A stretch of 64,000 nucleotides of DNA from Roseobacter sp. MED193 (GCF_000152965.1 NZ_CH902583.1:865343-929342); one strand, 5' to 3'. Counted from the first letter of the stretch, positions 48,798 through 58,740 are shown. Notes: a model not told the origin generated them from the sequence alone. Translations and numbers: made by a program.

Positions 48798-49985
48798 CTA
48801 CGGAAAAGTCTGCAGCCGCGCAACGAGTTGCTTCATAAAGTCATGGCCTGCGTTGAACTGAGCCACCGAGATAAATTCATTCGGTTGATGCGCCTGGGCA
48901 ATATCCCCCGGCCCACAGATCACTGCGGAATAGCCTGCGGCCTGAAACTGCCCGGCCTCAGTGCCGTAGCTGACCACATGGGTGCCGTTGTCCCCTGTGA
49001 GGCTGCGCACCAGTGCCTCAGCCTCGCCAGCCTCTTCCGGCACCAAGGGCGGCACGTCAAATCCTTTGATGATGTCGATGTGGGCCTCTGGGTGAATGGC
49101 CTGCATCTCAGCCTCAACCTTTTGGACCTCGGCGCGGTAGGCCGCTTCCCAGTCGCTGGCCTGCTCACCGGGAACCACCCGGAAATCCATCATGAAATTG
49201 CAGTCTTTTGCTGTGATGTTATGAGCCGTGCCCCCCGATATCATGCCCACATGGCAGGTGGTAAAGGGGGGATTGAACAGGGACTGCATCGCCCCGGGCT
49301 CCTTCGCCATATTTTCCGCATTGCGCTGGTTGGCCCAGTCAATCAGTCGGGCCCCCTGCATAATGGCGCTGACTCCGGTGTGCATCAGCGAGCTGTGCAC
49401 CTCGAAGCCAACCATATGGGTGCGATAGCCTGTGCCCCCTTTATGGCCGGTGACCGCCTGCATCATCGACGGCTCACCAACGATCACGGCGGACCCTTTG
49501 GGCAACAGCGGCTGCATGGCCTCAATCATCGGAGGTGCGCCGGTGCAACCAATCTCCTCGTCGAAACTAAGCGCCAATTGCAACGGTCGCGTCACCCCGC
49601 GGTGATGCGCCTCCACCAAGGCCCAGATCGCCAGGGCGTCAAAGCCCTTCATATCGCAGGTGCCCCGGCCAAAATATTTGCCGTCACGTTCGACCACGCT
49701 AAAGGGGTCGCTCTCCCAAGGCTGGCCATCGATGGGGACCACATCGGTGTGCCCTGACAGCACAACAGCACCTTCGACCTCTGGCCCCACATGGGCGAAA
49801 ACGGCGGCCTTATGGGGCTGATCAGGATCTACCCAGCGGTGCGAAGCAATGCCCTGCTCGGTCAGGTAGTCTTGCACCCAATCGACCAGTGGCAAATTGC
49901 TATCGCGGCTAACGGTGGGAAAGCTCACCAGTTTCTGCATGAGCTCCAGCGGGGTCAGAACCGAAGCCACGCGATCAATAGCCAC
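48798..49985 (-). CDS. argE: acetylornithine deacetylase (ArgE, M20A)
   Basis: Hydrolyses N-acetylornithine, or other N-acetyl amino acids. The 395-aa M20 enzyme has GHTDVVPIDGQPW (metal His/Asp), GTCDMKGFDALA and DEEIGCTGA (catalytic and metal Glu). It starts with GTG at 49985, overlapping the ABC ATPase stop by 11 nt, with no clear ribosome site, so the start is uncertain. Its context with peptide-import genes also allows a catabolic deacylase role. Confidence 0.88.
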   Translation of the reverse strand: MAIDRVASVLTPLELMQKLVSFPTVSRDSNLPLVDWVQDYLTEQGIASHRWVDPDQPHKAAVFAHVGPEVEGAVVLSGHTDVVPIDGQPWESDPFSVVERDGKYFGRGTCDMKGFDALAIWALVEAHHRGVTRPLQLALSFDEEIGCTGAPPMIEAMQPLLPKGSAVIVGEPSMMQAVTGHKGGTGYRTHMVGFEVHSSLMHTGVSAIMQGARLIDWANQRNAENMAKEPGAMQSLFNPPFTTCHVGMISGGTAHNITAKDCNFMMDFRVVPGEQASDWEAAYRAEVQKVEAEMQAIHPEAHIDIIKGFDVPPLVPEEAGEAEALVRSLTGDNGTHVVSYGTEAGQFQAAGYSAVICGPGDIAQAHQPNEFISVAQFNAGHDFMKQLVARLQTFP

Positions 49986-51795
49986 TGTCGGTGGTCAGAA
50001 CAAAGTGCCCAGGCTCCACCTCCAGATACTGCGAGGGTTCCGGGCGGTAATCCAGACCATGAATAGGCGATGGAATCGGCTTGAAGTTCAGGTCTTTTTC
50101 GCTCTTGCGGCGCCGTGGGTCGGCAATAGGAACCGCCTTCATCAATGCCTGGGTATAGGCATGCTGCGGGTTTTCAAAAACCCGCGCCCGCGGGCCCAAC
50201 TCGACAATACGACCCAGATACATCACCCCAACCTGGTGGCTCACCCGCTCTACCACAGCCATATCGTGGCTGATGAACAGGAAAGAAAGTCCAAGGTCTG
50301 CCTGCAATTCCATCATCAAGTTCAAAACTTGGGCTTGAACAGAAACGTCCAGCGCCGAAACGGCCTCATCTGCGACGATCAATTTGGGGTTCAGCGCCAG
50401 GGCACGAGCAATTGCGATTCGCTGACGCTGGCCGCCGGACATCTCATGGGGGTAGCGACGCATGAAACTGCGGGGCAACTGGACCCGGTCAAACAGATTC
50501 GCGACCCGGTCCTGCAACTCAGAGCCAGAGGCGAGACCATAGTTACGCAGCGGTTCCGCCACCTGATCCAACAGCTGCATCTGCGGGTTTAGAGAGGCAA
50601 ACGGATCCTGAAAAATCATCTGCATATCCAGGCGGGCCTTGTGCAGGTCTCGCTGGTTCAGCCCAATAACATCGCGCCCTTCAAACTCGACCTTGCCGGA
50701 CAACGGCTCAACCAACCGCAGGATGGACCGGCCAGCGGTGGATTTCCCGCAGCCTGATTCCCCCACCAGCGACAGTGTCTGCCCTTTGAAGACCTTAAAG
50801 GAGACATCTTCAACCGCGTGCACATTGGCCACGGTGCGGCGCAGCATGCCACCTTTGACAGGGAACCGCGTGGTCAGGTTCTCCACATTCAACAAAACCT
50901 CATCGGAGCCGATGATCGGCTCGATGTTTTGGTCCTCAACCCCCATCAGTTTCATCGGCTCTGGGTAGGCCTTGCCCTGCATCTCACCCAGTTTTGGAAC
51001 TGCAGCCAGCAGGGCCTTGGTGTAGTCATGCTGAGGGTTTTCAAAGATCTCCTCAACGGTGCCCTCTTCGACCTTATTGCCGCGGAACATCACCACAACC
51101 CGGTCCGCCATCTGCGCCACCACGGCCATGTCATGGGTGATAAACATCACCGCAGTACCGGTTTCGCGTTTCAACCGATCCATCAACGCCAGAATCTCGG
51201 CCTGAATGGTCACATCCAGGGCAGTTGTGGGCTCATCCGCGATCAACAGGCGCGGCTCGCAGGCCATCGCCATGGCGATCACAACCCGCTGTCGCATGCC
51301 ACCAGAGAGCTCATGCGGGTATTGTTGCAAACGCCGTTCGGGTTCTGGAATACGAACTTCACGCAGCAGCTCAAGCGCCCGCGCTTCGGCCTGCGTCTTG
51401 TTCATATCCTTATGCACCCGCAGCCCCTCGGTGAGCTGACGACCGACAGTGAACACAGGGTTCAGTGCGGTCATAGGTTCCTGAAAGATCATACCAATCT
51501 CGTTGCCACGGATGTCTTTCATCACCTCGCCTGGGGCCTTAGCAAGATCCATCACACCACCATCGCGGCGGTCAAACATCAGCTCGCCAGCGGCGATCTC
51601 GCCACCACCAAATTCCACCAAACGCATCAGCGACAGTGACGAAACTGATTTGCCCGACCCCGACTCACCAACGACACAGACGGTTTCACCTGGGTTTACA
51701 TCAAAGGAAACCTTCTCAACGCCGACGACTGGGCCCGCTTTGGTCTGGAACTCGACACGAAGGCCTTTAATTTGTGCAATAGGTTGATCAAGCAC
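49975..51795 (-). CDS. peptide ABC transporter, fused double ATPase
   Basis: Two Dpp/Opp-type ATPase domains in one 606-aa chain. The N-half has Walker A GESGSGKS and signature LSGGMRQR. The C-half has GESGCGKS and MSGGQRQR; both halves have the D-loop/Walker B ([22 protein letters not shown]). It therefore replaces a DppD-DppF pair. GTG start (51795) follows AAAAGGGG. Binding protein and permeases lie divergently on the plus strand. Confidence 0.93.
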   Translation of the reverse strand: MLDQPIAQIKGLRVEFQTKAGPVVGVEKVSFDVNPGETVCVVGESGSGKSVSSLSLMRLVEFGGGEIAAGELMFDRRDGGVMDLAKAPGEVMKDIRGNEIGMIFQEPMTALNPVFTVGRQLTEGLRVHKDMNKTQAEARALELLREVRIPEPERRLQQYPHELSGGMRQRVVIAMAMACEPRLLIADEPTTALDVTIQAEILALMDRLKRETGTAVMFITHDMAVVAQMADRVVVMFRGNKVEEGTVEEIFENPQHDYTKALLAAVPKLGEMQGKAYPEPMKLMGVEDQNIEPIIGSDEVLLNVENLTTRFPVKGGMLRRTVANVHAVEDVSFKVFKGQTLSLVGESGCGKSTAGRSILRLVEPLSGKVEFEGRDVIGLNQRDLHKARLDMQMIFQDPFASLNPQMQLLDQVAEPLRNYGLASGSELQDRVANLFDRVQLPRSFMRRYPHEMSGGQRQRIAIARALALNPKLIVADEAVSALDVSVQAQVLNLMMELQADLGLSFLFISHDMAVVERVSHQVGVMYLGRIVELGPRARVFENPQHAYTQALMKAVPIADPRRRKSEKDLNFKPIPSPIHGLDYRPEPSQYLEVEPGHFVLTTDSGY

Positions 51796-52154
51796 CCAAC
51801 CGTCCCCTTTTAGTTTTGTTATATTGATATGCCCGTGTGTCGGACTTGCCTGCGATGTAAGACAATCTTGGGCAAGAGGTCAAATCCAGCGTGTAGAATT
51901 CCCGAATGGAAAGCCATGCAAGAAAAATCCCCGCGTAAGGCTTGCAATTTTTCCAAACTCTGTTTCGATACAGCCAGTATCTGCCATCGGGGGTTGGTCG
52001 CATATCGACCAATATGCTTGAAAATTTTGTTCTTTCAAATTGTTCAGGGCCCTCTTAGGCAGAGCGACATCGTATCCGTAGAAATGCGGCAACAAGCCGG
52101 AGCACAGATCTCCGGCACAAAAAGACACGTAATGTGTTCGACAAGGAGAGTGTA
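51796..52154. promoter_or_regulatory. 359-bp divergent control region of the peptide transporter
   Basis: This gene-free stretch separates the ATPase and binding-protein genes. It contains a 19-bp inverted repeat, TTGGTCG-N5-CGACCAA (51994-52012), and a second pair TTGAAA-N9-TTTCAA just downstream. AAGGAGAG at 52143-52150 is the binding-protein ribosome site. No exact promoter pair could be fixed. No small gene or RNA was recognised. Confidence 0.5.
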
Positions 52155-53855
52155 ATGAAACTCAAAACCCTCTTGATGGGTGCCATCGCCACGGCCGCCA
52201 TCGCTCCAGCAGCTTTTGCTGAGCGCGGCTCTGATGGTCAGGTCAGCATCATCTATTGGCAAGCGCCTTCAATCATGAACCCGTTCCTGTCCGGTGGGAC
52301 AAAGGACGTTGAAGCCGCGTCTCTGGTGATCGAGCCTCTGGCCCGTTACAATCAGGATGGCGAAATGGTGCCTTTCCTGGCTGCCGAGATCCCAACAGTC
52401 GAAAACGGCGGCGTCAGCGAAGACCTGACCTCCATCACTTGGAAGATCGCACCTGGCCTCACATGGTCCGATGGCAGCCCCTTCACTTCTGCGGATGTGA
52501 AATTCACCGCTGACTATTGCATGGACCCCGAAGGCGGCTGTGCTCAGGTTACCAAATTCGAAGGCGTGACAGCAGTCGAAGCGATCGATGATCTGACTGT
52601 TAAAGTCACTTTCGCTCAGCCAACCCCCTTCCCCTACGGTCCCTTTGTTGGCGGCGAGAGCCCCATCATCCAGGCCGCTCAGTTCGCAGACTGCATGGGC
52701 GCCAAGGCTCCTGAGTGCACCGAGGCCAACTTTGGCCCCATCGGCACCGGTCCGTTTGTTGTCGATGAGTTCAAGCCAAACGACGTGATCACGCTGTCGG
52801 CGAACCCTAACTACCGTGACCCGGCCAAGCCTGCCTTTGCCAAGGTCCTGTTCAAAGGTGGCGGCGACGCAACCGCTGCTGGCCGTGCCGTCATGGAAAC
52901 TGGCGAGTTCGACTACGCCTGGAACCTGCAGCTTGCACCTGAAGTCATCGCGCAGATGGAATCGGCTGGCAAAGGCACACCCGTCGCTGGCTTTGGCCCG
53001 CTGGTTGAGCGTATCATGCTGAACAACACCAACCCTGATCCGGCCCTCGGCCCTGATGAGCGTTCGGTGATCCGTCCTCACCCATTCCTGGGCGATCCTG
53101 CGGTTTACAACGCGATGTCGCTGGCGATCGACCGTCCTTTGCTGGTCGAAATCGGCTATGGCAAAGCAGGTAAAGTCACCTGTAACTGGATCCCAGCACC
53201 AGCTGCTGTGAACTCCGACACCTTCACCTGTGACAAGCAGGACATCGCAGCCGCAAACGCGATGCTGGACGAAGCAGGCTACAAAGACACCAATGGTGAC
53301 GGCGTACGCGAAACCCCTGCTGGCATTCCAATGAAGATCCTGTACCAGACTTCGACCAATGCTGTGCGCCAGGATTTCCAGGCTCTGATCAAGCAGTGGT
53401 GGAGCGAAATCGGTATCGAAACCGAACTGCGTAACCTCAGCGGTTCCGTGTTCTTTGGTGGTGATCCCGGCTCGCCCGACACATTCCAGAAGTTCTATGC
53501 TGACGTTGAAATGTATGCCAACACCTTCAACGGTACAGACCCTCAGTCCTACCTGGCCAACGGTCTGTGCGACAAGGCACCTTCGCCTGCAACTCAGTGG
53601 CAGGGTGAGAACATCTCGCGCTTCTGTAACGAAGAGTTCGACAAGCTGCATGCTGAGCTGACCACCACAGCCGGTGCTGCTGCACGTGCCGAAATCTCCA
53701 AGCGTCTCAACGACCTCATCGTCGAAAACGGCGGCATGATCCCACTGGTTCACCGTGGTCGTCTGTCTGCCCACGCCAACTCCCTGGGTGGTGTTGTGCT
53801 GAACGTTTGGGACAGCGAACTTTGGAACGTTGCCGACTGGCACCGCATCAAGTAA
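52155..53855 (+). CDS. periplasmic peptide-binding protein (SBP family 5)
   Basis: Solute-binding protein of a Dpp/Opp-type importer, 566 aa, periplasmic. The signal peptide is about 1-22 (MKLKTLLMGAIATAA..AFA). The SBP_bac_5 signature is in GLTWSDGSPFTSADVKFTADY, and the ligand-binding C-half contains GKAGKVTCNWIPAP. The start at 52155 follows AAGGAG by 8 nt. A strong hairpin after the stop fits a higher transcript level than the permeases. Confidence 0.93.
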   Translation: MKLKTLLMGAIATAAIAPAAFAERGSDGQVSIIYWQAPSIMNPFLSGGTKDVEAASLVIEPLARYNQDGEMVPFLAAEIPTVENGGVSEDLTSITWKIAPGLTWSDGSPFTSADVKFTADYCMDPEGGCAQVTKFEGVTAVEAIDDLTVKVTFAQPTPFPYGPFVGGESPIIQAAQFADCMGAKAPECTEANFGPIGTGPFVVDEFKPNDVITLSANPNYRDPAKPAFAKVLFKGGGDATAAGRAVMETGEFDYAWNLQLAPEVIAQMESAGKGTPVAGFGPLVERIMLNNTNPDPALGPDERSVIRPHPFLGDPAVYNAMSLAIDRPLLVEIGYGKAGKVTCNWIPAPAAVNSDTFTCDKQDIAAANAMLDEAGYKDTNGDGVRETPAGIPMKILYQTSTNAVRQDFQALIKQWWSEIGIETELRNLSGSVFFGGDPGSPDTFQKFYADVEMYANTFNGTDPQSYLANGLCDKAPSPATQWQGENISRFCNEEFDKLHAELTTTAGAAARAEISKRLNDLIVENGGMIPLVHRGRLSAHANSLGGVVLNVWDSELWNVADWHRIK

Positions 53856-53872
53856 GCGGCGCTAGCCTAACA

Positions 53873-53900
53873 GAGGCCCCGGTGTTTTCACCGGGGCCTC
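53873..53900 (+). terminator. strong hairpin between binding-protein and permease genes
   Basis: GAGGCCCCGGTG pairs perfectly with CACCGGGGCCTC around TTTT, followed by only TT. It may be a partial terminator or a 3' stabiliser that raises binding-protein mRNA over permease mRNA. Confidence 0.6.
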
Positions 53901-54019
53901 TTGCCATTGGCGCCATGTTCCGTTCTATCGCTGGACACGCTGGTCAAAGGCCACAGCCCTTCGCGGCTTTGCCCCCTTGTCCAAATCAACAATAACACAT
54001 TGCAAAAGGCGCACGTTCC

Positions 54020-55027
54020 ATGCTGACCTTTACAATCAGGCGACTGATCCTGTCGGTTCCGACATTGCTGTTCATCAGCCTGGTGATTTTCCTGCTGCTC
54101 GAGCTCGCCCCTGGCGATCCAATGGCACAGGTTCCTCTGACAGTCCCCCCTGAAGTCAAAGAAAAAATGCGCGAGGCCCTGGGCCTTGGCCAACCGGCCC
54201 CGATCCGATTCTGGAAATGGCTGGTACAGTTCTTCTGGATTGAACCCCAGGTTCTGGTTGATCACTATTTTGGCACCACTTTCTCCCAGGGTGATCTGCG
54301 CGTCATCTCCTGGCAGACACGTTCGCCAGTGATGGATATCGTTATCCAGCGGATGCCCCAGACCCTTTGGGTTGTTGGGACCGCCTATGTTGTGGCCATC
54401 ATCATCGCCCTGCCCATTGGCATCTATTCCGCCTATCGGCAGTATAGCTGGTTTGATCAGCTGGGTACCTTTGTGTCTATGGTTGGTTTCTCAGTTCCGC
54501 CGTTCTTTTCGGGGGTTCTCGTCATCGTGATCTTCTCGGTACAGCTGGGCTGGTTTCCCTCAATCTATGACACCACTCATGTGGTCGATAGTTGGGATGG
54601 GTTTGTCTACCAGCTGAAGCAGATGATCATGCCGGTAATGGTGCTTGCGCTGCAGATCACTGCGCAGCTCAGCCGGTTCATGCGCGCCTCTATGCTGGAC
54701 AATCTCAACCAGGACTATGTGCGCACAGCCCGCGCAAAAGGCCTGAGCGAATATGTCGTGGTCATGGTCCATGTGCTGCGCAACTCGATGATCCCTGTGG
54801 TCACGGTGATTGCTCTGGGCATCCCATCCATCTTTGGCGGTGCGATCATCACTGAGCAGGTGTTCAAGGTAAACGGCATTGGCCAGCTCTTGATTGGCGC
54901 GATCCAGGCCAATGATCTGCCGATGGTTCAGACACTCACCTTTATCTTTGCCATCCTTATCGTGCTGTTCAACCTAATTGCCGATGTGCTTTATGGCATT
55001 CTAGACCCGAGGATCCGCTATGACTGA
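54020..55027 (+). CDS. peptide ABC transporter permease (DppB-like)
   Basis: Inner-membrane permease of 335 aa with about six helices. The N-terminal helix is LTFTIRRLILSVPTLLFISL, and the EAA coupling loop DYVRTARAKGLSEYVVVMVHVLRNSMIP lies near residue 235. It overlaps the second permease gene by 8 nt (55020-55027). Confidence 0.93.
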   Translation: MLTFTIRRLILSVPTLLFISLVIFLLLELAPGDPMAQVPLTVPPEVKEKMREALGLGQPAPIRFWKWLVQFFWIEPQVLVDHYFGTTFSQGDLRVISWQTRSPVMDIVIQRMPQTLWVVGTAYVVAIIIALPIGIYSAYRQYSWFDQLGTFVSMVGFSVPPFFSGVLVIVIFSVQLGWFPSIYDTTHVVDSWDGFVYQLKQMIMPVMVLALQITAQLSRFMRASMLDNLNQDYVRTARAKGLSEYVVVMVHVLRNSMIPVVTVIALGIPSIFGGAIITEQVFKVNGIGQLLIGAIQANDLPMVQTLTFIFAILIVLFNLIADVLYGILDPRIRYD

Positions 55028-55931
55028 GCTTAGCAATCCCATCCCCAGCAAGCCTCCGCGCAGCCAATGGCTCGATGTCTGGGACCAGTTCAAATCACAC
55101 CGTGGCGCCTTGATGGGGGGCATACTCTTCCTGTTGATCGTAGCCTCAGTCTATCTGGGACCGCTGTTTTGGGACATCGAAGCGACCCATATCGACATCC
55201 GAGCGCGTAACCAGGGCCCCAGCTGGGCGCATCCCTTTGGCACTGATCAGCTGGGCCGTGACATGATGGCCCGGATGATGGCTGGTGGTTCGACCTCGGT
55301 TTCGGTTGGCCTCACGGCGATGGCTCTGGCGCTGTTCCTCGGCTCCTTCATTGGCGTCTTGGCAGGCTTTTTCAAACGTCTCGATGGGCCCTTGATGCGC
55401 CTGACGGATCTGTTCCTAGCGCTGCCTCTGCTGCCGCTGCTCCTGGTGATGATGCTCTTGTTCCGCGAACCGCTGAATGCGGCCTTTGGACCGGAACAGG
55501 GGATCTTTATCCTCATCGTTTGCGCCATTGGGGTGACCTCCTGGATGCCGACCGCGCGTATCGTGCGTGGCGATGTTCTGGCGATCAAAGAGCGAGAGTT
55601 TGTTCTGGCGGCCCGTTCCATCGGAACCTCCAACAATGGCTTGATCACCCGGCATATCCTGCCCAACGTTCTGTCACCCATCATGGTGTCGGCAACCCTG
55701 GGAATTGCCACGGCGATCATCACCGAAAGCTCTCTGTCGTTCCTTGGTCTGGGCTTCCCCCCGGATTTCCCAACCTGGGGCCGGTTGCTGTTTGATGCCA
55801 CCGACTATCTCCAGCAGCACCCAGAGCGGGTGTTCTGGCCTGGCATGGCGATCTCTTTGACCGTGTTGAGCGTGAACTACCTCGGCGACGGGCTACGCGA
55901 CGCCCTGGATCCAAGGATTCGCGGTCGCTAA
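55020..55931 (+). CDS. peptide ABC transporter permease (DppC-like)
   Basis: Second permease, 303 aa. The DppC/OppC-type N-terminus (WLDVWDQFKSHRGALMGGIL) is followed by HPFGTDQLGRDMMARMM and the EAA loop EFVLAARSIGTSNNGLITRHILPN. It completes the transporter with the binding protein and the fused ATPase on the other strand. A terminator follows at 56002. Confidence 0.93.
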   Translation: MTELSNPIPSKPPRSQWLDVWDQFKSHRGALMGGILFLLIVASVYLGPLFWDIEATHIDIRARNQGPSWAHPFGTDQLGRDMMARMMAGGSTSVSVGLTAMALALFLGSFIGVLAGFFKRLDGPLMRLTDLFLALPLLPLLLVMMLLFREPLNAAFGPEQGIFILIVCAIGVTSWMPTARIVRGDVLAIKEREFVLAARSIGTSNNGLITRHILPNVLSPIMVSATLGIATAIITESSLSFLGLGFPPDFPTWGRLLFDATDYLQQHPERVFWPGMAISLTVLSVNYLGDGLRDALDPRIRGR

Positions 55932-56001
55932 GCGAGCTTTCTGCTCAGACTGCGCTATAGCCTGCGCTCGCTGAGACATATTCAAATAAGAACATAACAT
56001 T

Positions 56002-56028
56002 CGGCCGCCTCTTAGGGCGGCCGTTTTT
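56002..56028 (+). terminator. terminator of the binding-protein/permease unit
   Basis: CGGCCGCC pairs with GGCGGCCG around TCTTAG, followed by TTTTTGTTTT. A classic Rho-independent terminator, 70 nt after the DppC-like gene. Confidence 0.85.
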
Positions 56029-56196
56029 GTTTTAACCTGCGTGCAACAGTCGGGAATACCGTCCCAAAGGCAGACCACAGTCAGTAACACCGTTCTTGCC
56101 CAAGCTCGGTCTAAGCGGGGCTTTCCCCTTGTCTGCTGCGAATTTTGCTCTCATTTCGGGAAAAAGTTCCATTTCGCGGCAAAACGGGAGCATGCG

Positions 56197-57282
56197 ATGT
56201 TTGAGACACTCGGTTTTGAAGAGACCAGCCCGCGGCTGGCCTCGCTCTATTTTTCACTGGCCCTTGGGCTGGGGTTTGGTGTGCTGGCGCAGCTCACCCG
56301 GTTTTGCTTTCGCCGTGCCTTGATCGGTGAGGACCGCCGTCAGGCGGCAGGGCTCTGGGCCCTGGCCCTGGCCGTGTCGGTCCTGGGGACTCAGGCCGCT
56401 GTGACACAGGGCTGGATCAGCTTTGATGGCCACCGGTTACTGAACTCAGAACTGCCAGTGCTGGCCATCGCTATCGGAGGTGTGCTGTTTGGGATTGGCA
56501 TGGTGCTGACGCGGGGCTGCATCTCACGCCTCACTGTGCTCAGCGGCACCGGCAACCTGCGCGCCCTACTCTGTGTAGGGGTTTTTGCCATCGTGGCCCA
56601 TGCAACGCTCAAAGGCGTGTTAGCACCGCTGCGCAGTTCACTGGGAAGCTACACCCTTCAACTGGGTGACTATGCCAGCCTCGCCGCCCTGCCCGGTGGT
56701 GCCCCGCTTTGGAGCGGCCTAATTGCCCTCCCGGCTCTGTGGGTGGCGCTGCGCTCCAGAAACTCCGCTTTGGCCTTGCTCGGGGGCGCCATGATTGGAG
56801 CCTTGGTGCCGCTGGCCTGGGTCACCACGGGTTTTGTACTCTATGACGAATTCGACCCTATCGCCATGGAGAGCCTGTCCTTTACCGCGCCGATGTCCGA
56901 AGGCCTGTTCTATGTCATCGCCTCCAGCGCAGTCCCTGCGGGCTTTGGTCCCGGTTTGATTGGCGGTGTTTTGGTTGGCGCGCTCCTTGCCGCCCTACTG
57001 GCGGGCCGCTTTCAATGGCAGAGCTTTGACAGCCCGCGCCAAACCGGCCGTTACATGCTGGGTGCCAGTTTGATGGGGTTTGGCGGGGTTCTGGCGGGGG
57101 GCTGTACCCTAGGCGCCGGCCTTGCAGGGATATCTACCTTAGGTCTAGCAGCGCCTCTAGCCTTGGGATCTATTGCCCTGGGTGGGGTTCTGGCCCATCG
57201 GGTGTTGCGCGAGTCCCCTAGCTCAGCTTCTTTTTCGCCCGCTGGATCGCCCACCACACCAGCCCCACAACCGGCAGAGTAA
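56197..57282 (+). CDS. YeeE/YedE-family membrane protein
   Basis: Polytopic membrane protein of 361 aa in the YeeE/YedE (TsuA-like) family, whose members import thiosulfate or other sulfur compounds. Cys motifs used by the family are visible: RFCFRRAL (C near 31), TRGCISRLTVLSGTGNLRAL (C near 108) and GGCTLGAGLAG (C near 305). The ATG at 56197 follows GGGAG by 6 nt. The last 65 bp (57218-57282) overlap the convergent DUF3422 gene; there it encodes a Ser/Pro-rich tail. The substrate is unknown. Confidence 0.85.
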   Translation: MFETLGFEETSPRLASLYFSLALGLGFGVLAQLTRFCFRRALIGEDRRQAAGLWALALAVSVLGTQAAVTQGWISFDGHRLLNSELPVLAIAIGGVLFGIGMVLTRGCISRLTVLSGTGNLRALLCVGVFAIVAHATLKGVLAPLRSSLGSYTLQLGDYASLAALPGGAPLWSGLIALPALWVALRSRNSALALLGGAMIGALVPLAWVTTGFVLYDEFDPIAMESLSFTAPMSEGLFYVIASSAVPAGFGPGLIGGVLVGALLAALLAGRFQWQSFDSPRQTGRYMLGASLMGFGGVLAGGCTLGAGLAGISTLGLAAPLALGSIALGGVLAHRVLRESPSSASFSPAGSPTTPAPQPAE

Positions 57283-58498
57283 TCATCGCTGTCGTCATCC
57301 CCTTGCTCTGGCCCAAAGCCTGCGCGAGGGGGTAAGCGAGGTAAGAGGCAAGGGAGACCGCGTAGTAGCTGATCGCGACTACGGAGAGCCCTTCGACAGT
57401 ATGTTGCAGCCTGAGTGCCAGATCTGCCCGCCGATCCATACTGGCCAAAAGGGCCTGGTTTTGCGCGCTCCGTTCCACATCCACGCGGGTTCGAAGCAAC
57501 TCTCCGCCACGCCTGGCCCGATCTGCAAGTGTGGCAATACGTTTTTCCGTCGACTTCACTGTCCGCATTGCGGGCTCATAGCGGCGCAGCATGAATTCTG
57601 TGAATGTCTGAAACCCCTCGTGCCGCTGCTCTCGCAGCAGACTGATGCGTTGATTGACCAAAGCCTCATAGGCACCTGTCGCCCCAAAACGAAAGGCCGA
57701 ACGGGCCGCCATTGCCTCCAGCTCAGCTGAGACCGTCAGAAGCTGCGTCAGTGTCTGTTCTGCGGGCACGGTATCAGATGTCATCTCAGCCATCATTTCG
57801 CTCAGATGACTGTCCAGCGCCCCAATATCCGGATTGAGCCCACGGGCCCGGGAAAACCCCAGCATTGACATCGCCCGGTAGGTCTCCACCTCGCACAGGC
57901 GTTGCACCAGGCGGCCAATACGCTGCGATCCCGTCGCAGCATTAGCAAAGAGCGCAAACCGCATGTGTCCGGCCGGGTCGATACGGAAATCCCCCGCCAC
58001 CACAGCGCTGTCATCCAAAACCTCAGCAACCGCCAGACTTTCAGGAACAAACCAATCCCTAAGCGCCGCCTTGATTCGTTTGTTCTCGGGGCGCGGCAAA
58101 ATGCGGATCATCAAGGACGTCACCCGTTGGCCCGGCGCCTGCTCCAACCAGTCCGATGGAAAAACATCAAAATCCGCCGGATCAAAGGCCCGCTTGCTGA
58201 TACCTTCACCAGAAAGCGTATAGCTGACGAATTCGGTGTGCTGCTCCCATTTCAACATATAGCGGCCCAGCTGCGCTGAATGATGCGTCGCTCCCGGTTG
58301 CGGGTGCGCCGCTCCGTGCCGATCGAGCAGCGCCTTGAGGTGTTGCAGATCCAGTGCGCGATCCCGGTGTACCGCCTCATTGGGCTGCTTAACCGCCAGA
58401 TAGATAACCGTGCTAGGACTTTGCATCGTCGGGAAAGGCCGAGCATGCAACTCATTGGCCAGGTCATAGCGGAGGGGATGGTCCAGGATTGGGGGCAT
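57218..58498 (-). CDS. DUF3422-family protein
   Basis: A 426-aa protein of the DUF3422 family. It starts MPPILDHPLRYDLANELHARPFP, a family hallmark, and ends with two hydrophobic segments (about 370-420), so it is probably anchored at its C-terminus. The central part is coiled-coil-like, with many Arg/Glu residues. Function unknown. The start at 58498 is chosen for the family opening; a longer frame begins at 58531. Its 3' end overlaps the yeeE-like gene tail. Confidence 0.87.
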   Translation of the reverse strand: MPPILDHPLRYDLANELHARPFPTMQSPSTVIYLAVKQPNEAVHRDRALDLQHLKALLDRHGAAHPQPGATHHSAQLGRYMLKWEQHTEFVSYTLSGEGISKRAFDPADFDVFPSDWLEQAPGQRVTSLMIRILPRPENKRIKAALRDWFVPESLAVAEVLDDSAVVAGDFRIDPAGHMRFALFANAATGSQRIGRLVQRLCEVETYRAMSMLGFSRARGLNPDIGALDSHLSEMMAEMTSDTVPAEQTLTQLLTVSAELEAMAARSAFRFGATGAYEALVNQRISLLREQRHEGFQTFTEFMLRRYEPAMRTVKSTEKRIATLADRARRGGELLRTRVDVERSAQNQALLASMDRRADLALRLQHTVEGLSVVAISYYAVSLASYLAYPLAQALGQSKGMTTAMITLPVVGLVWWAIQRAKKKLS

Positions 58499-58637
58499 GG
58501 CAGGAAATCTCCAAAAACGTGACAGGAGCATAGCGAACGCGACAAGACCTGTAAAGAATTCTTCTTTTTCAATACTTTAGCTGAATGCAATGGTATACAG
58601 AAGCACAGTGTAGCGGCGCAATCAAAGGGGCTCTGCA

Positions 58638-58685
58638 CCCGGCCTACGGCCTCCCCCGGAGGTATTTGAGGCGAAATGAAGATAC
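58638..58685. repeat. possible REP-like extragenic element
   Basis: CGGCCTACGGCCTCCCCCGG continues into GAGGTATTTGAGGCGAAATG. CCTCC-CCC-GGAGG is a small perfect inverted repeat, followed by an A-rich tail. Its look resembles extragenic repeats I associate with Roseobacter genomes; only one copy is in this window. Confidence 0.35.
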
Positions 58686-58687
58686 AA

Positions 58688-58719
58688 AAAGGCGCGCCGG
58701 ATTTCTCTGGCGCGCCTTT
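58688..58719 (-). terminator. terminator downstream of pntB
   Basis: On the minus strand, AAAGGCGCGCC pairs with GGCGCGCCTTT around a 10-nt loop and ends in TTTTT. It lies about 20 nt after the pntB stop. Confidence 0.85.
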
Positions 58720-58740
58720 GATGACAGATAGAGGAGTGGG

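Noticed and set aside
52269-53843. Minus-strand frame of 524 codons opposite the peptide-binding protein
   Set aside because: Shadow of a secure SBP gene.
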